Assembly: GCF_000330505.1 (NCBI RefSeq)
Contig: NW_004191664.1
Coordinates: forward strand, 60,468-74,987
Direction: 5' to 3'
Source: Entamoeba invadens IP1
Lineage: Eukaryota > Evosea > Mastigamoebida > Endamoebidae
DNA length: 14,520 bases
The translations under genes and the position numbers were made by a program. Below the pieces are notes generated by a model. The model did no database searches and was not told where the DNA came from. It worked only from the letters and a program-made list of their open reading frames with translations. Shown piece after piece: positions 1 to 8,486 of the stretch. Within the stretch, counting starts at the first letter, position 1. Each line of letters begins with the position of its first letter.

Positions 1-24
1 ACATCTAACAAAATCAAAAGCGAG

Positions 25-798
25 ATGGCGTATTCAACAGAGAGTGACAACAACAAGTTGTATGAGATTAACAATCTCAGAATTTTACTTCTTGAAGAGA
101 AGTGCAAAATGTATATAAAACCACTTGAAGACCAAATAGACAGAATCAAACAAATATACAACACTAAAATTGATCAAATTATTAAATCAGAAAAATTCAT
201 CAATGCGAAAAAACAACACGAAGAAAAAGAAGAAGCTGGGAGAATGAAGTTACAAAAAGAAAAAGAAGAAAAGGAAGCTGAGAGAATGCAGCGCGAACAC
301 ATCACACTTGAAGAAAAAGCCAATCTTGAAAATTTGACGGGGTACAAAATAGGAAGTGTTGTGTTTAATTCGGATAAAGACGACTGGTCACAAGGCACCT
401 CAGTGTTTGATACAAAAATTATGAACAAAAGCAACTTATGCTTTTTGGTGGAAGACACAAATCATAACAAATTTGGTGGCGTGTACACTGGAAATATCAA
501 TGCTGTTAGCAAACAGCTCAGCAGTGGCAGTTCTTACATTTTTTCACTTGTAAGAAGTGGCACTTTGAATCCAAAAAAGTTTGGGAAGACTGGAAATTGC
601 ACCAGTAATGAATTTTGGATGAATTCTCAAGACGATTTATATCTTTTTTCATTTGGTGGTGGTTGTGATATACTTGTGTACAAAAAAGGTAAAAATGGGA
701 GTTATTGCGACCCAGCCACTTACATCGCCAAACAAAATGAGTTGACTGATAATGTCAAATTTACACCAAAAAGTGTCGTTGTCTTCCAACTTAACTGA
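25..798 (+). CDS. Coiled-coil plus TLDc-like domain protein
   Basis: An intact 257-residue frame opens with an ATG and ends in TGA. Residues about 5-100 are strongly charged (runs of K and E, such as KEKEEKEAERMQRE) and should form a coiled coil. Residues about 105-257 resemble a TLDc domain: IGSVVFNSDKDDWS at the start, then a beta-rich core with KFGGVYTG, FSLVRSG and a late FGGGCDILVYKK stretch followed by CDPATY. TLDc proteins in other eukaryotes are linked to oxidative-stress protection and V-ATPase regulation. Entamoeba has a large family of small TLDc proteins of unknown function, often with an N-terminal coiled coil, and this gene fits that layout. No signal peptide or membrane segment is visible, so it is probably cytosolic. 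Only 24 bases lie upstream, so the promoter cannot be judged. The T-rich stretch right after the stop is typical of Entamoeba 3' ends. Confidence 0.85.
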   Translation: MAYSTESDNNKLYEINNLRILLLEEKCKMYIKPLEDQIDRIKQIYNTKIDQIIKSEKFINAKKQHEEKEEAGRMKLQKEKEEKEAERMQREHITLEEKANLENLTGYKIGSVVFNSDKDDWSQGTSVFDTKIMNKSNLCFLVEDTNHNKFGGVYTGNINAVSKQLSSGSSYIFSLVRSGTLNPKKFGKTGNCTSNEFWMNSQDDLYLFSFGGGCDILVYKKGKNGSYCDPATYIAKQNELTDNVKFTPKSVVVFQLN

Positions 799-926
799 CT
801 TTTTTGTCACTTTTTATTTACATTTTCAAACTTTGCAACACATTGACCACAAAATCGTCATTTTTGTAATTTGTTACGTCACCACAACTTGAATTAATAT
901 ACACCACTTTAACAAAAACTGTCCTT

Positions 927-973
927 TTTGAAGGGCCGGACAGACAGGAAGAAAACGGGTTTTACCCTTCAAA
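927..973. repeat. Hairpin with 9-bp perfect stem
   Basis: TTTGAAGGG at 927-935 is exactly complementary to CCCTTCAAA at 965-973. Inside the loop, AAAACGGGTTTT can form a second small stem. The segment is clearly richer in G+C than its surroundings. No protein match is recognised. It could be part of a structured RNA, a short interspersed repeat or a gene remnant. Confidence 0.4.
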
Positions 974-1026
974 CCTAACACTGGAACAAACACTTGATTA
1001 GGACTACTTCGATGTTTCTTTTTTCA

Positions 1027-1132
1027 GGCATCTCCTCTTTGTGTCAAGTATCTTCCGGAGATGGATTCACGACACCGCAACTCGCCGGGTTTAACAAGTT
1101 TCGACAGTTGCGGCATATCTACTCTTTGTGTC
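1027..1132. repeat. GC-richer island: two stems and a direct repeat
   Basis: CATCTCC (1029-1035) pairs with GGAGATG (1057-1063), and CCGCAACT (1075-1082) pairs with AGTTGCGG (1106-1113). A direct repeat of about 20 bases, ending in CTCTTTGTGTC, occurs at 1027-1045 and again at 1112-1132 with a two-base insertion and one substitution. A 65-codon open frame crosses the region from 1061, but beyond about codon 28 it runs into A+T-rich spacer and its composition is not convincing. I do not recognise a known RNA or protein here. Confidence 0.4.
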
Positions 1133-1367
1133 CTGTTGTATGTTTCTGAAGTATATCAAATGAAAGTAGTTTGGTATTTTTATTTATTATGGGTTTTCTC
1201 AAACTACAAACTATATGATTATATTAAAACCATGTTAAAGATAATATTTTTCATCTAAAAATGAATAGTACAAATAATATAATTAATTATAATTTAATAG
1301 TTTGGTAACACAATTTATTTTTTGAAGCAAAATACTAAGAAAAGATCAATAGACTTTTTACTATTAT

Positions 1368-3427
1368 GGTTATTAACTCACCTTGGCATAAAGTAACTCA
1401 CTTTAACTATTCAAAATTAAATATTCGTCGTTTTACTATAAAACAAACTATACTCATTAAAAAAAACTGTGTTTAGTATAATCATAGTTTAACAACTATA
1501 TAAAGTTTGTAAAATTTATTATAAAAATAAACCATAATTAACTATATTTATAATACTCGAAAAATAGAAAATAAAATAAATGGTAAAGAAAAAATTTATT
1601 TGGTACAAATATTATCCAAAACAACAATATTAAAAATTTACAAAATTTACATTTATCAATTCAAATTAAATTGTTTTGAGTTGTTGTACATTTTTGTTAT
1701 AAACTATTGGACAACGAATTTGATGTATTTAATGTTTATATTTGTTTAAATTTTAATCCAAAATTACATTATACCTAAACAAATACATATTTTCAATTTG
1801 GTGGAATCATTTTCGTTGTTAGTATGAAGTTACACGTTTTAAAATTTTAATGTTTTATTCAAATTGTATGACATTTCTAAATAAAAGTGTAAAAGTAAAC
1901 AGTATTTTTTTATGAATCTTTTTTTTACATAATCATCAACAAGTAATAATTAAATTAGTCTTTATTTCGCTTTCAAAATTGTTGTGATGTTGAAGAAATA
2001 CAATGGTTTCATTTTGTGTGTTGTGAGATGAAAAATATATATATAATGATAAGCAAGTAAAAATAAAATAATAAATAACATTTGTATATAATTGTTAACA
2101 TAAAGTTGCTGTATAATATTTATGGATAACGATGCAATGACTTGATTAAAAAAGTATACTACAACAAATTCTTAAATTATTTTCATTGAACAAACAATAT
2201 GTCACAATTATTAAACATAAGCTCCAATCAGTAATTAAATTATTTATCTCTTAATATTTTATCAAAAACATATCAATAAAAATCTACACGAATGTTTATA
2301 TTTATATATACATTCGATTGTTTTGTAATGCCATTAACTTTGTTTTTTGTAAATAATAAAAAATGTACACAACTTAGAGACAACTTTAAACTTGTAAAAA
2401 TATAAATATGTTAATCAACTTCATTTTTTAAATCACGTTTTTAACAATTAACGTAATTAAAATAATTTCATCATAGAAATTAATCAATACAACCTAATTA
2501 ATTATTTTCAATGTTTGTGTTGTCATTAACATTTTACATAATATTTTGGTTATAACCAATTCTCAGCTGTTTAATGTTGGGTTCATCATATACTCTAATA
2601 AGTTATTATTCCGACATCTTAACATTTTACATTATTAAATTGTTTTTATATTAGGTTGTGTTTGTAGTAAAAGTGTACTTTATTGTTATTGTGTCTTTGT
2701 TATTCGTTGTTTTATTGTATGTATTATTGTAATTTATTAACAATTAAACCGGTTGTTTAGGTTATGACAAAAACATGCAATTGTTTATAATGAAAAATTA
2801 TTTTTATCATTTTGGTTTTATATTATTCAATAATTTTACTTTAAAATATTGTTTGTTTAATTCAAATATCTTTTATTACAAAACTCATTTATTATTTATT
2901 GTATTTTTATTGATTGTTCAAAACCAAAATTAATACATTTTTAAAAAATGTAATATAATAAATTCAAATGTGTAACAACACATTCACTTCATTGTATTTG
3001 TATGGCGATATCTTTCGTGTTGACAACGATATAATTATTGAACACAATAAGTATTTTTTAAATCAATTAATCGATTTGTTTTTATTTTTTCATTTATGAA
3101 AACTTTAATTTAATAACAAAAATAATTTAAGTGAGTCAAAATGTTATTTATTTTTGTTTTTTCATCACAATCCAGATATAAATTATTTTGATTAATGGCA
3201 AATTTGCCCAAATGGTCAAGTTTTTGATTGAATGAACAATAATATAGCAATTTAAATAAAAACTATATTTTATTATTTTAAAGAAATGTTATTTTATTAT
3301 TTAAAAAACCATTGAAATATTAAATTATTTTTTAAGTGAGTTACTTTTATAAAAGTGAGTCAAAAAGCGAAGTAGTGAGTTATTTTTTGACAAGTGAATT
3401 TTAAAAGTGAGAAGTGAGTTAATAGCC
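1368..3427. mobile_element. Gene-less element with inverted termini, probable MITE-like transposon
   Basis: The left end GGTTATTAACTCAC (1368-1381) matches the complement of the right end GTGAGTTAATAGCC (3414-3427) at 13 of 14 bases. A second, perfect 14-bp inverted repeat lies further in: AAAGTAACTCACTT (1390-1403) against AAGTGAGTTACTTT (3334-3347). The motif GTGAGT (ACTCAC on the left) occurs twice at the left end and at 3131, 3336, 3355, 3375 and 3414 on the right. Terminal inverted repeats with clustered subterminal motifs are the usual arrangement of transposase binding sites in cut-and-paste DNA transposons. The interior is extremely A+T-rich and contains no frame that looks coding, so the element would be non-autonomous. 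I could not identify a clean target-site duplication, which keeps the family assignment open. Confidence 0.5.
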
Positions 3428-3756
3428 AATAATTAAAATATTACAATTGACAATATATAATATTAACTATTTTAAATAAAAGAAGAAAAAAGCACTGCTG
3501 ACTGTATAAAGATCAGGTGTTTATTATAATTATTAATAAAATCCTTAATAACAAAATTGTTTTCAAGTAAAATATTTGTTTTTTTCCTATTTTTTTACTG
3601 TTTTTTATTTTTAACACAGAGATAGTAAAGATTATTTCAAAGAGAAACTACAACGAATAGTTTATTTATTATAATGTACCATAAATAAAGAGCAGTGAAA
3701 GTGTATTTTTTTGGATTTCAATTATCTCAAAGACTTTATTTTTCAAAAAACGATAT
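3428..3756. other. A+T-rich spacer
   Basis: This spacer lies between the inverted-repeat element and the AdhE relic. It is made of T and A tracts. I see no gene, RNA or clear repeat in it. Confidence 0.6.
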
Positions 3757-4400
3757 GTGTTGAAGTCCTAGCCTTCGCAAGAACTTCAACTTCCTCAACC
3801 ATAGTCTCAACTTTCAACCCAACCAGTTGTGTAAATTGTTTATATTACTGGTCTGCAACATAAATGCTGTACTTTCGGCACTACGCCATCTTTTTTGGGA
3901 CAACACCATTGTATCGAATAACATGTGGTGACAAGACTGCAACACATCGACCATTGTTGGAAGATGGAAAGCTTCTATTTTGTGAACCATTGAGTGAACA
4001 ATCCCAAGGAACGCGAAAACAAAGGCCATACCATCAATGGTAGCTGCACTGTGCATCTTCTCTCTTGCAACAAAATCCCTGTTGAATGACTTGACCAAAT
4101 CGTCGAAGACTAATTTGACTGACTTTTAGCAAGACCATCTTTGTATTCATTTGCCATAACTGGGACATAAGCCTTAACTGCATGAACCAAGACATCGATA
4201 CCACAATCTGCTATAGCTCTCTTTGTTAATGAGACACAGAACATTGAGTCGATGATAGTAACTGATGGAATCAATGAATAATTTTGCAAGTAGACACTTT
4301 TTGTTGGTCTCAGTGTCTGAAATGACAGAAAATGGAGTGACTTCAGATGCTATGCCAGTAGTCAAAGATTTCATGAAACAAATTTGTGTAAAATACAAGA
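3757..4400 (-). pseudogene. AdhE/ADH2 relic, iron-dependent alcohol dehydrogenase domain
   Basis: Read on the minus strand in pieces, this matches the iron-type alcohol dehydrogenase half of bifunctional AdhE, the enzyme that takes acetyl-CoA to ethanol and is central to Entamoeba fermentation. Recognisable in order are ASEVTPFSVISDTETNKK near 4330-4360, IIDSMFCVSLTKRAIADCGI, VMANEYKDGLA, then AREKMHSAATIDGMAFVFAF and FLGIVHSMVHK. These correspond to the family's GSEVTPF, TDGLA, REKMHNA and FLGICHSMAHK regions; the histidine of the last is an iron ligand in the family. Lesions are a one-base shift in the A run near 4287-4290, a TAG at 4110-4112 with another frame change, and a stop near 3814. 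The aldehyde dehydrogenase half and the start of the ADH domain are absent, and the C-terminal FDDQCTGANPR-type region is missing. It is an internal fragment and cannot make enzyme. Confidence 0.85.
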
Positions 4401-4403
4401 AAA

Positions 4404-6195
4404 ATGGCAAGAGTTAACACTGAAGAATTCAGATTTGGAAAGATCAAGATTTTTTTTCAATGTTGGTGTTCTTGCTGAAATTGAAGAGAATAGAAAAAAT
4501 AGAGTCACTGAACTTGTTGGTGGTCTTCATATGTGTGCAAAAGCAATCTCACAAAGAAAACTTATTGAACAGAAACGCAATGAACGATTGCTATTAATGT
4601 CATTCAAAACACCATCCACACTTGGTACCAATTCAGAAACCGGGTCTGGTTCAGATTGTTCCAAAAAGTTAGACCAATATTCGAGAAGAGAAGAGTCGAT
4701 GAGGAACTCGCAACTAAAGACAAAGAAATTGAAACTTTTAAGAAGAAGCTTGTTGATAAAAAAATAAGAAGAGAGAAGTCGCTGAGAAAGCACTTTCTGA
4801 AATTAAAATCAAGAACGTCGACTTGGAAGCTTTAGTTTAAAAGCTTAAAGAAGATATTGAGTCAAAGAAGGTTTCTCTTGACAAGGCGGGTATGAAGTCA
4901 CGAGAAGAACAAGAACACATTGAGGAACTTCAAGGTGATATTAAGAGAGGAAAGGAAGACTTAAGCAAGTTAACTACTGAGTACAAGAAACTTGAAGCTG
5001 ATAATCAAAGACTTCAAGATGAAATTACTGAACACAGAGCCACTATTGCTAAGAGGGATAGTGTTATCACCGAGTTGAACAAAGACATTGAAGATATGGA
5101 AAGCGAAATTTCTGACTTGAAAAACAAGCTTGAAGCCGAAGAAGACAATTCAAATGATCTCGAGACACAATTACGCGTGAAGGAAGACGACATTGCCGAT
5201 TCGAGAAGGCGGTTACTATTTTGAAAGATCAAAACACTCGATTTGATGCTGCTAAGAAGGATATGAAGAAATAGTCTACCGAACGCAACGAAGATTGAGG
5301 ATTATGAACCACAGATTAAGGCACTTGAAGCACAAAAGAAGATGGCATTGGACGACAAAGCGGAGGCTGAGAAGACTGCTGCGGACCAATCTGATAGAAG
5401 ATGGAAGACCAAGTCAAACACTCAATGCACAAGTTTCATCACTTAAAGTCCAAGTCAGTGCACCGGCTTCTGTTGCTCAAGAAGAAGAGAAAACATGTTG
5501 AATTCAAGAATTGCTGAAATTCAAACTCAACTTGATGAAGAAAGACAGAAATCTGACCGTGCAGATGCTGCGAGAAAGGATGCTGAGAGCAAATTACAGG
5601 AAGTCCAGTGCAACTTAGATGAAGCAAATAACACTAAAGAGAAATTGACTAAAAAGGCCAAAGACTTGACAGTCCAAGTTGATCAACTCACCGAGGATAA
5701 GAAGAAGAATGATAATGATTTGGAGGAAATGGACAAGATGACCAACGACTTGAATGCTGAAGTTGACAAGTCACAGAAACAACTTGACACTGCAAATGAT
5801 GACAAAGATGGCAATGAAGCAATGAAACAGAAATACCAAGACGAACTGAGTAGCGTTAGAACTGAACGTGATCAAGAAAAAAAGACCGTGTTAAGACCCA
5901 ATTGATTAAAGGAAAGTACGAGAAAGATATAGCTGAAATCACACTCAGAGCTGAAACCCCTGAGAAAAACGTCCAGATGGCTGAACAAGAGAAGACTATG
6001 AGAGATTATAAAGCCGCTTCCGAAGAATTGATGAAAACTAAGACAGAACTCGACGATAAACAAGAAGATATGCGACAAACCCGAAGACAAATTGTCTGAA
6101 ATGAGAGTTGAAGAATATTTGAAAATTTTGCTAAGACTTACAAACAGTCAAAAAATGCGAAAAGAAGTTGAAAGTGTTCTTGAACTCAATTGTTC
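4404..6195 (+). pseudogene. Myosin II heavy chain relic (converter, neck, part of rod)
   Basis: Conventional myosin is the actin-based motor whose rod assembles into filaments. The relic begins at the converter with EEFRFGKIKIFF and VGVLAEIEENRKNRVTEL, continues through a degenerate IQ region (GLHMCAKAISQRK) and reaches the neck/rod junction WFRLFQKVRPIFEKRRVDEE at about 4647-4706, a hallmark of class II myosins. After that it is heptad-patterned rod, for example ELNKDIEDMESEISDLKNKL and IAEIQTQLDEERQKSDRADA. The reading frame changes many times, with open pieces at 4384-4767, 4892-5224, 5495-5905 and 5902-6099 and stops at 4836-4841 and near 5270, among others. The motor domain is missing upstream, and about 500-600 rod residues remain against more than 1000 in a full tail. 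Its 5' edge lies within about 20 bases of the oppositely oriented AdhE relic. It is a dead fragment; an intact copy must exist elsewhere. Confidence 0.88.
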
Positions 6196-6204
6196 TTTAT
6201 TTTA

Positions 6205-6830
6205 CTGTCATGTGAGCTGCCCGTCATCAAGCACCTGCAGCAACACATCAAACAGAACAACGTTGTTATGTGATCTTCTTTTGACACCTCTGTCGATCAG
6301 TCGTGAGACGTTGTGCGACATATATTCCGACTCATGTCAATTTTGATGTTGTTGTTCTCGTCGTTAAACAGCTCATCTGCAAATGTTTTTGCAGGTATCG
6401 GTTTGCCAACATCATTTACCCCGAGGAATGTGAACGAGTCGATCGCTTGTCTAAGCCAAGACCAATTTTGCTTCTTAGAATGGCCTCAGAGACCGCAGTC
6501 ACAGCCTCGTCTTGCCTAATAACTCTTTTGTGCGGCTCGTCACCAAGTTTCAGGAGTCTTGTCTTATCGCTCTGAGTCGTTTTGCTTACTAAGATGTATG
6601 TTTATTAACTCACCACATCTTCAATCAGCTGTGGGGTTATTACAATGACAGCACCAATGTCTCTTTTGTCTGGTTCTTCAATTCTGTGAGTCGTATCTTT
6701 GCTTCTATAATTTTATGACACTTCAAGTCTGCGCAACCTCAAGATACTCTGTTGTCTGCTTCAGCTCTTCTATTAGTTGTGCAAACATCTTCAGCTCTTT
6801 GCCATAAGTCCATGATTTTTAGTTCATAGT
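6205..6830 (-). pseudogene. ClpB/Hsp100 relic (linker and D2 ATPase)
   Basis: On the minus strand this is the second half of ClpB, the AAA+ disaggregase that rescues aggregated proteins with Hsp70. Visible in order are a charged coiled region (6660-6820), VITPQLIEDVVS, LLKLGDEPHKRVIRQDEAV, VSEAILRSKIGLGLDKRST, a Walker A version GVNDVGKPIPAK followed by TFADELFNDENN, IDMSRYMSHNVSRLID, VVLFD and VLLQVLDDGQLT. The family has RWTGIP after DVVS, but here that spot is scrambled by TAATAAAC. The stretch carrying the D2 pore loop (G-Y-V-G) between SRLI and the VKRR segment is missing. The Walker B glutamate and about ten following residues are also missing, because VVLFD runs straight into VLLQVL. 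There are frameshifts at about 6423 and 6330 as well. It cannot encode a working chaperone and is cut off at both ends. Confidence 0.85.
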
Positions 6831-6859
6831 GACTTTTTTCTTTTCTTATAATGCAATAA

Positions 6860-7354
6860 AAAACACAAATTTCAGAAAAAGATGTTTTGAATGCCAGAAT
6901 TGTCCTGTTGCGTTTTGCCAACAATCCATTATTCTTCAAATTGGCATCGAGAAGAGAGCAAGTCGGTATAATAGTGTCCACTTTGCGAGGTGAAAGTTTT
7001 GTGACATTAAGAGCACTTGCCGTGCTTTTAGGAATACACCCCCAGTTTGTGAGTTCGGATCTCAAAGAGCTCAACAAAGACAACAACCACATAAATAGAG
7101 AACCAGGAAGACCTTCTTTGTTCGATCAGAAAACAGTTACAATTGCACGGATGTTCATTGATTACTGTTCCCAACAAAAATTGGCAATGACTCTCTCTTC
7201 CTTCGACAAATTGGTTCAGAAAATAAACAACCGCACATTCAACAAAGAAACAGTGAGAAAGTGGGCGCTTCGAGTTTTCAACTTGAAAACTGTCGAAAGA
7301 AAACCAGAGGATTTGGGAAAGTTTTGGTCGAATATTCCATTGATGTTGAGGTAA
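6860..7354 (+). CDS. Helix-turn-helix protein fragment, possible transposase N-terminus
   Basis: This is an open frame of about 165 codons. Nearby in-frame codons before residue 1 include a TAA at 6857-6859. No ATG falls in this frame until 7151, deep in the protein, so the true start must be a non-ATG codon, an upstream exon or lost. AATTTCAG at 6868-6875 could be a splice acceptor. The protein shows two predicted helix-turn-helix-like blocks: TLRALAVLLGIHPQFVSSDL, then an arginine-rich linker (REPGRPSLFDQKT) and MTLSSFDKLVQKI with FNKETVRKWALRVF. A GRPS-type linker between two helical DNA-binding units is typical of pogo/Tc1-like transposases and related regulators. No DDE catalytic domain follows, because the frame stops at TAA 7352-7354. 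It is therefore probably a truncated transposase or an orphan DNA-binding protein. The family assignment is inference. Confidence 0.4.
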   Translation, partial: KTQISEKDVLNARIVLLRFANNPLFFKLASRREQVGIIVSTLRGESFVTLRALAVLLGIHPQFVSSDLKELNKDNNHINREPGRPSLFDQKTVTIARMFIDYCSQQKLAMTLSSFDKLVQKINNRTFNKETVRKWALRVFNLKTVERKPEDLGKFWSNIPLMLR

Positions 7355-8486
7355 TTGACACTTCTATGGCATATAAACCGATTTATTATTATTGTTGTTT
7401 AGTGGTAATATAATGTCATTATATTAATGCACATCATTTAAACCAAGTCTCACTTTATTATTTTGGTGAACTGACTCCCATTTATGATATATCCTACAAT
7501 AATCATATATTTTCACTCTGTAATAAGGCTCCAATGAATTTAACTATATATCAATTTTGTATTTTATGAAACATGTCGACTTTGGTTGTACACTCTTTGT
7601 ATTTGACTTTTTTGTGTTGTCTTATCTTCTTCACTACACAAGTGGCGCAATTTGTATGTTTCTTTAAAATGATGCCAACGCCACATCAACAAATTTCAGT
7701 CATATTAGTAATGTAACTGTCTTCCATCCAAGTGACAGGACAGTTGATAATAATAGTTAGATTCTTTTGGTCAATTTAACATTATGTTTCAAAAATACAA
7801 CTCTCAATGTCAAAAAAACCTTTGAAATCACCGGAGTGGTTCAGTGAAATATTAATTGCAAAAAAGACATGCGTCTCTTTGTCGTTATGTGATGAATTAT
7901 GGTGAGACTTTTATTATTCAACTTTTTATTGCATGTACAACAACTATAGCTTCATTAATGTTTTATATTTATTTGCAAAAACGGTGATCTGCGTACTATT
8001 TCTCTTAACTGGCAAGTCAACACCGGAATCTAATGTGGATTAAGTCGTTTATATCTTATCTGCAATTGGTTTCATTGGCTTATTAATTGGATTTTACAAC
8101 TAAATAAGACATATTAAATCAAATTAATAAAAATGATAAATGGATTATAAACAGTTCAATTTCTTTAAATATTTGAATGATTGATGATATTCAAAAGTGA
8201 TTATTTCACCATTACTTTTTTAAGTTATTGTAATATTTGAAATAATTCACAATTGAACAAAAAACTGAATTATTACTGAAATACATTTAATGCACAAGTA
8301 AATTCTTTCAAAAACACTTTATCTTAATAATTGAAATAACTATATTCTTTTTTGAAAATAACTAAATTTATCCTGCTATTTTTTATTACTATTAAAAACA
8401 AATTAGAACTAACACTAAACAACATTACGCACCAATTAACATGAGTTGTTTGTGGATGGCAAGTGTATATCAAATGGGTTGATGAT
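7355..8486. other. Intergenic stretch, mostly A+T-rich
   Basis: I find no supported gene in this 1.1 kb stretch. The only slightly gene-like spot is a 32-codon ATG frame at 7807-7905. Segments around 7560-7760 and 7980-8060 are less A+T-rich than the rest and may be decayed coding sequence, but no family is recognisable. From 8090 on it is ordinary A+T-rich spacer. Confidence 0.5.
7807..7905 (+). CDS. Candidate small ORF of 32 codons
   Basis: An ATG-to-TGA frame has balanced amino-acid usage (MSKKPLKSPEWF at the start, LCDELW at the end) in a locally less A+T-rich patch. A GGTGAG directly at its 3' end could be either the stop context or a splice donor. It could be a first exon, a gene remnant or chance. 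No homologue is recognised. Confidence 0.15.
   Translation: MSKKPLKSPEWFSEILIAKKTCVSLSLCDELW

Noticed and set aside
174..458. 94-codon minus-strand frame opposite the TLDc gene
   Set aside because: It is a shadow of the lysine/glutamate-rich coiled coil; its serine- and phenylalanine-rich composition is the antisense of KE codons.
5439..5627. Minus-strand frames opposite the myosin rod
   Set aside because: They are antisense shadows of heptad-repeat codons. The plus strand carries the clear myosin signatures.
6303..6575. Plus-strand frames of 90 and 68 codons
   Set aside because: They are antisense to the ClpB relic, whose motifs are obvious on the minus strand.
6601..6615. TTATTAACTCACC inside the ClpB relic matches the terminal repeat of the 1368-3427 element
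   Set aside because: ACTCACCAC is simply the complement of the ClpB D-V-V-S codons and the rest is A+T-rich, so the match is probably chance. It is only notable because it falls where the RWTGIP codons were lost.
6604..6630. GTGAGT...TTAG on the minus strand looks like a very short intron in the ClpB relic
   Set aside because: It is about 25 bases, shorter than known Entamoeba introns. GTGGTGAGT is the D-V-V-S coding sequence, and the following RWTGIP codons are damaged and not spliced out.
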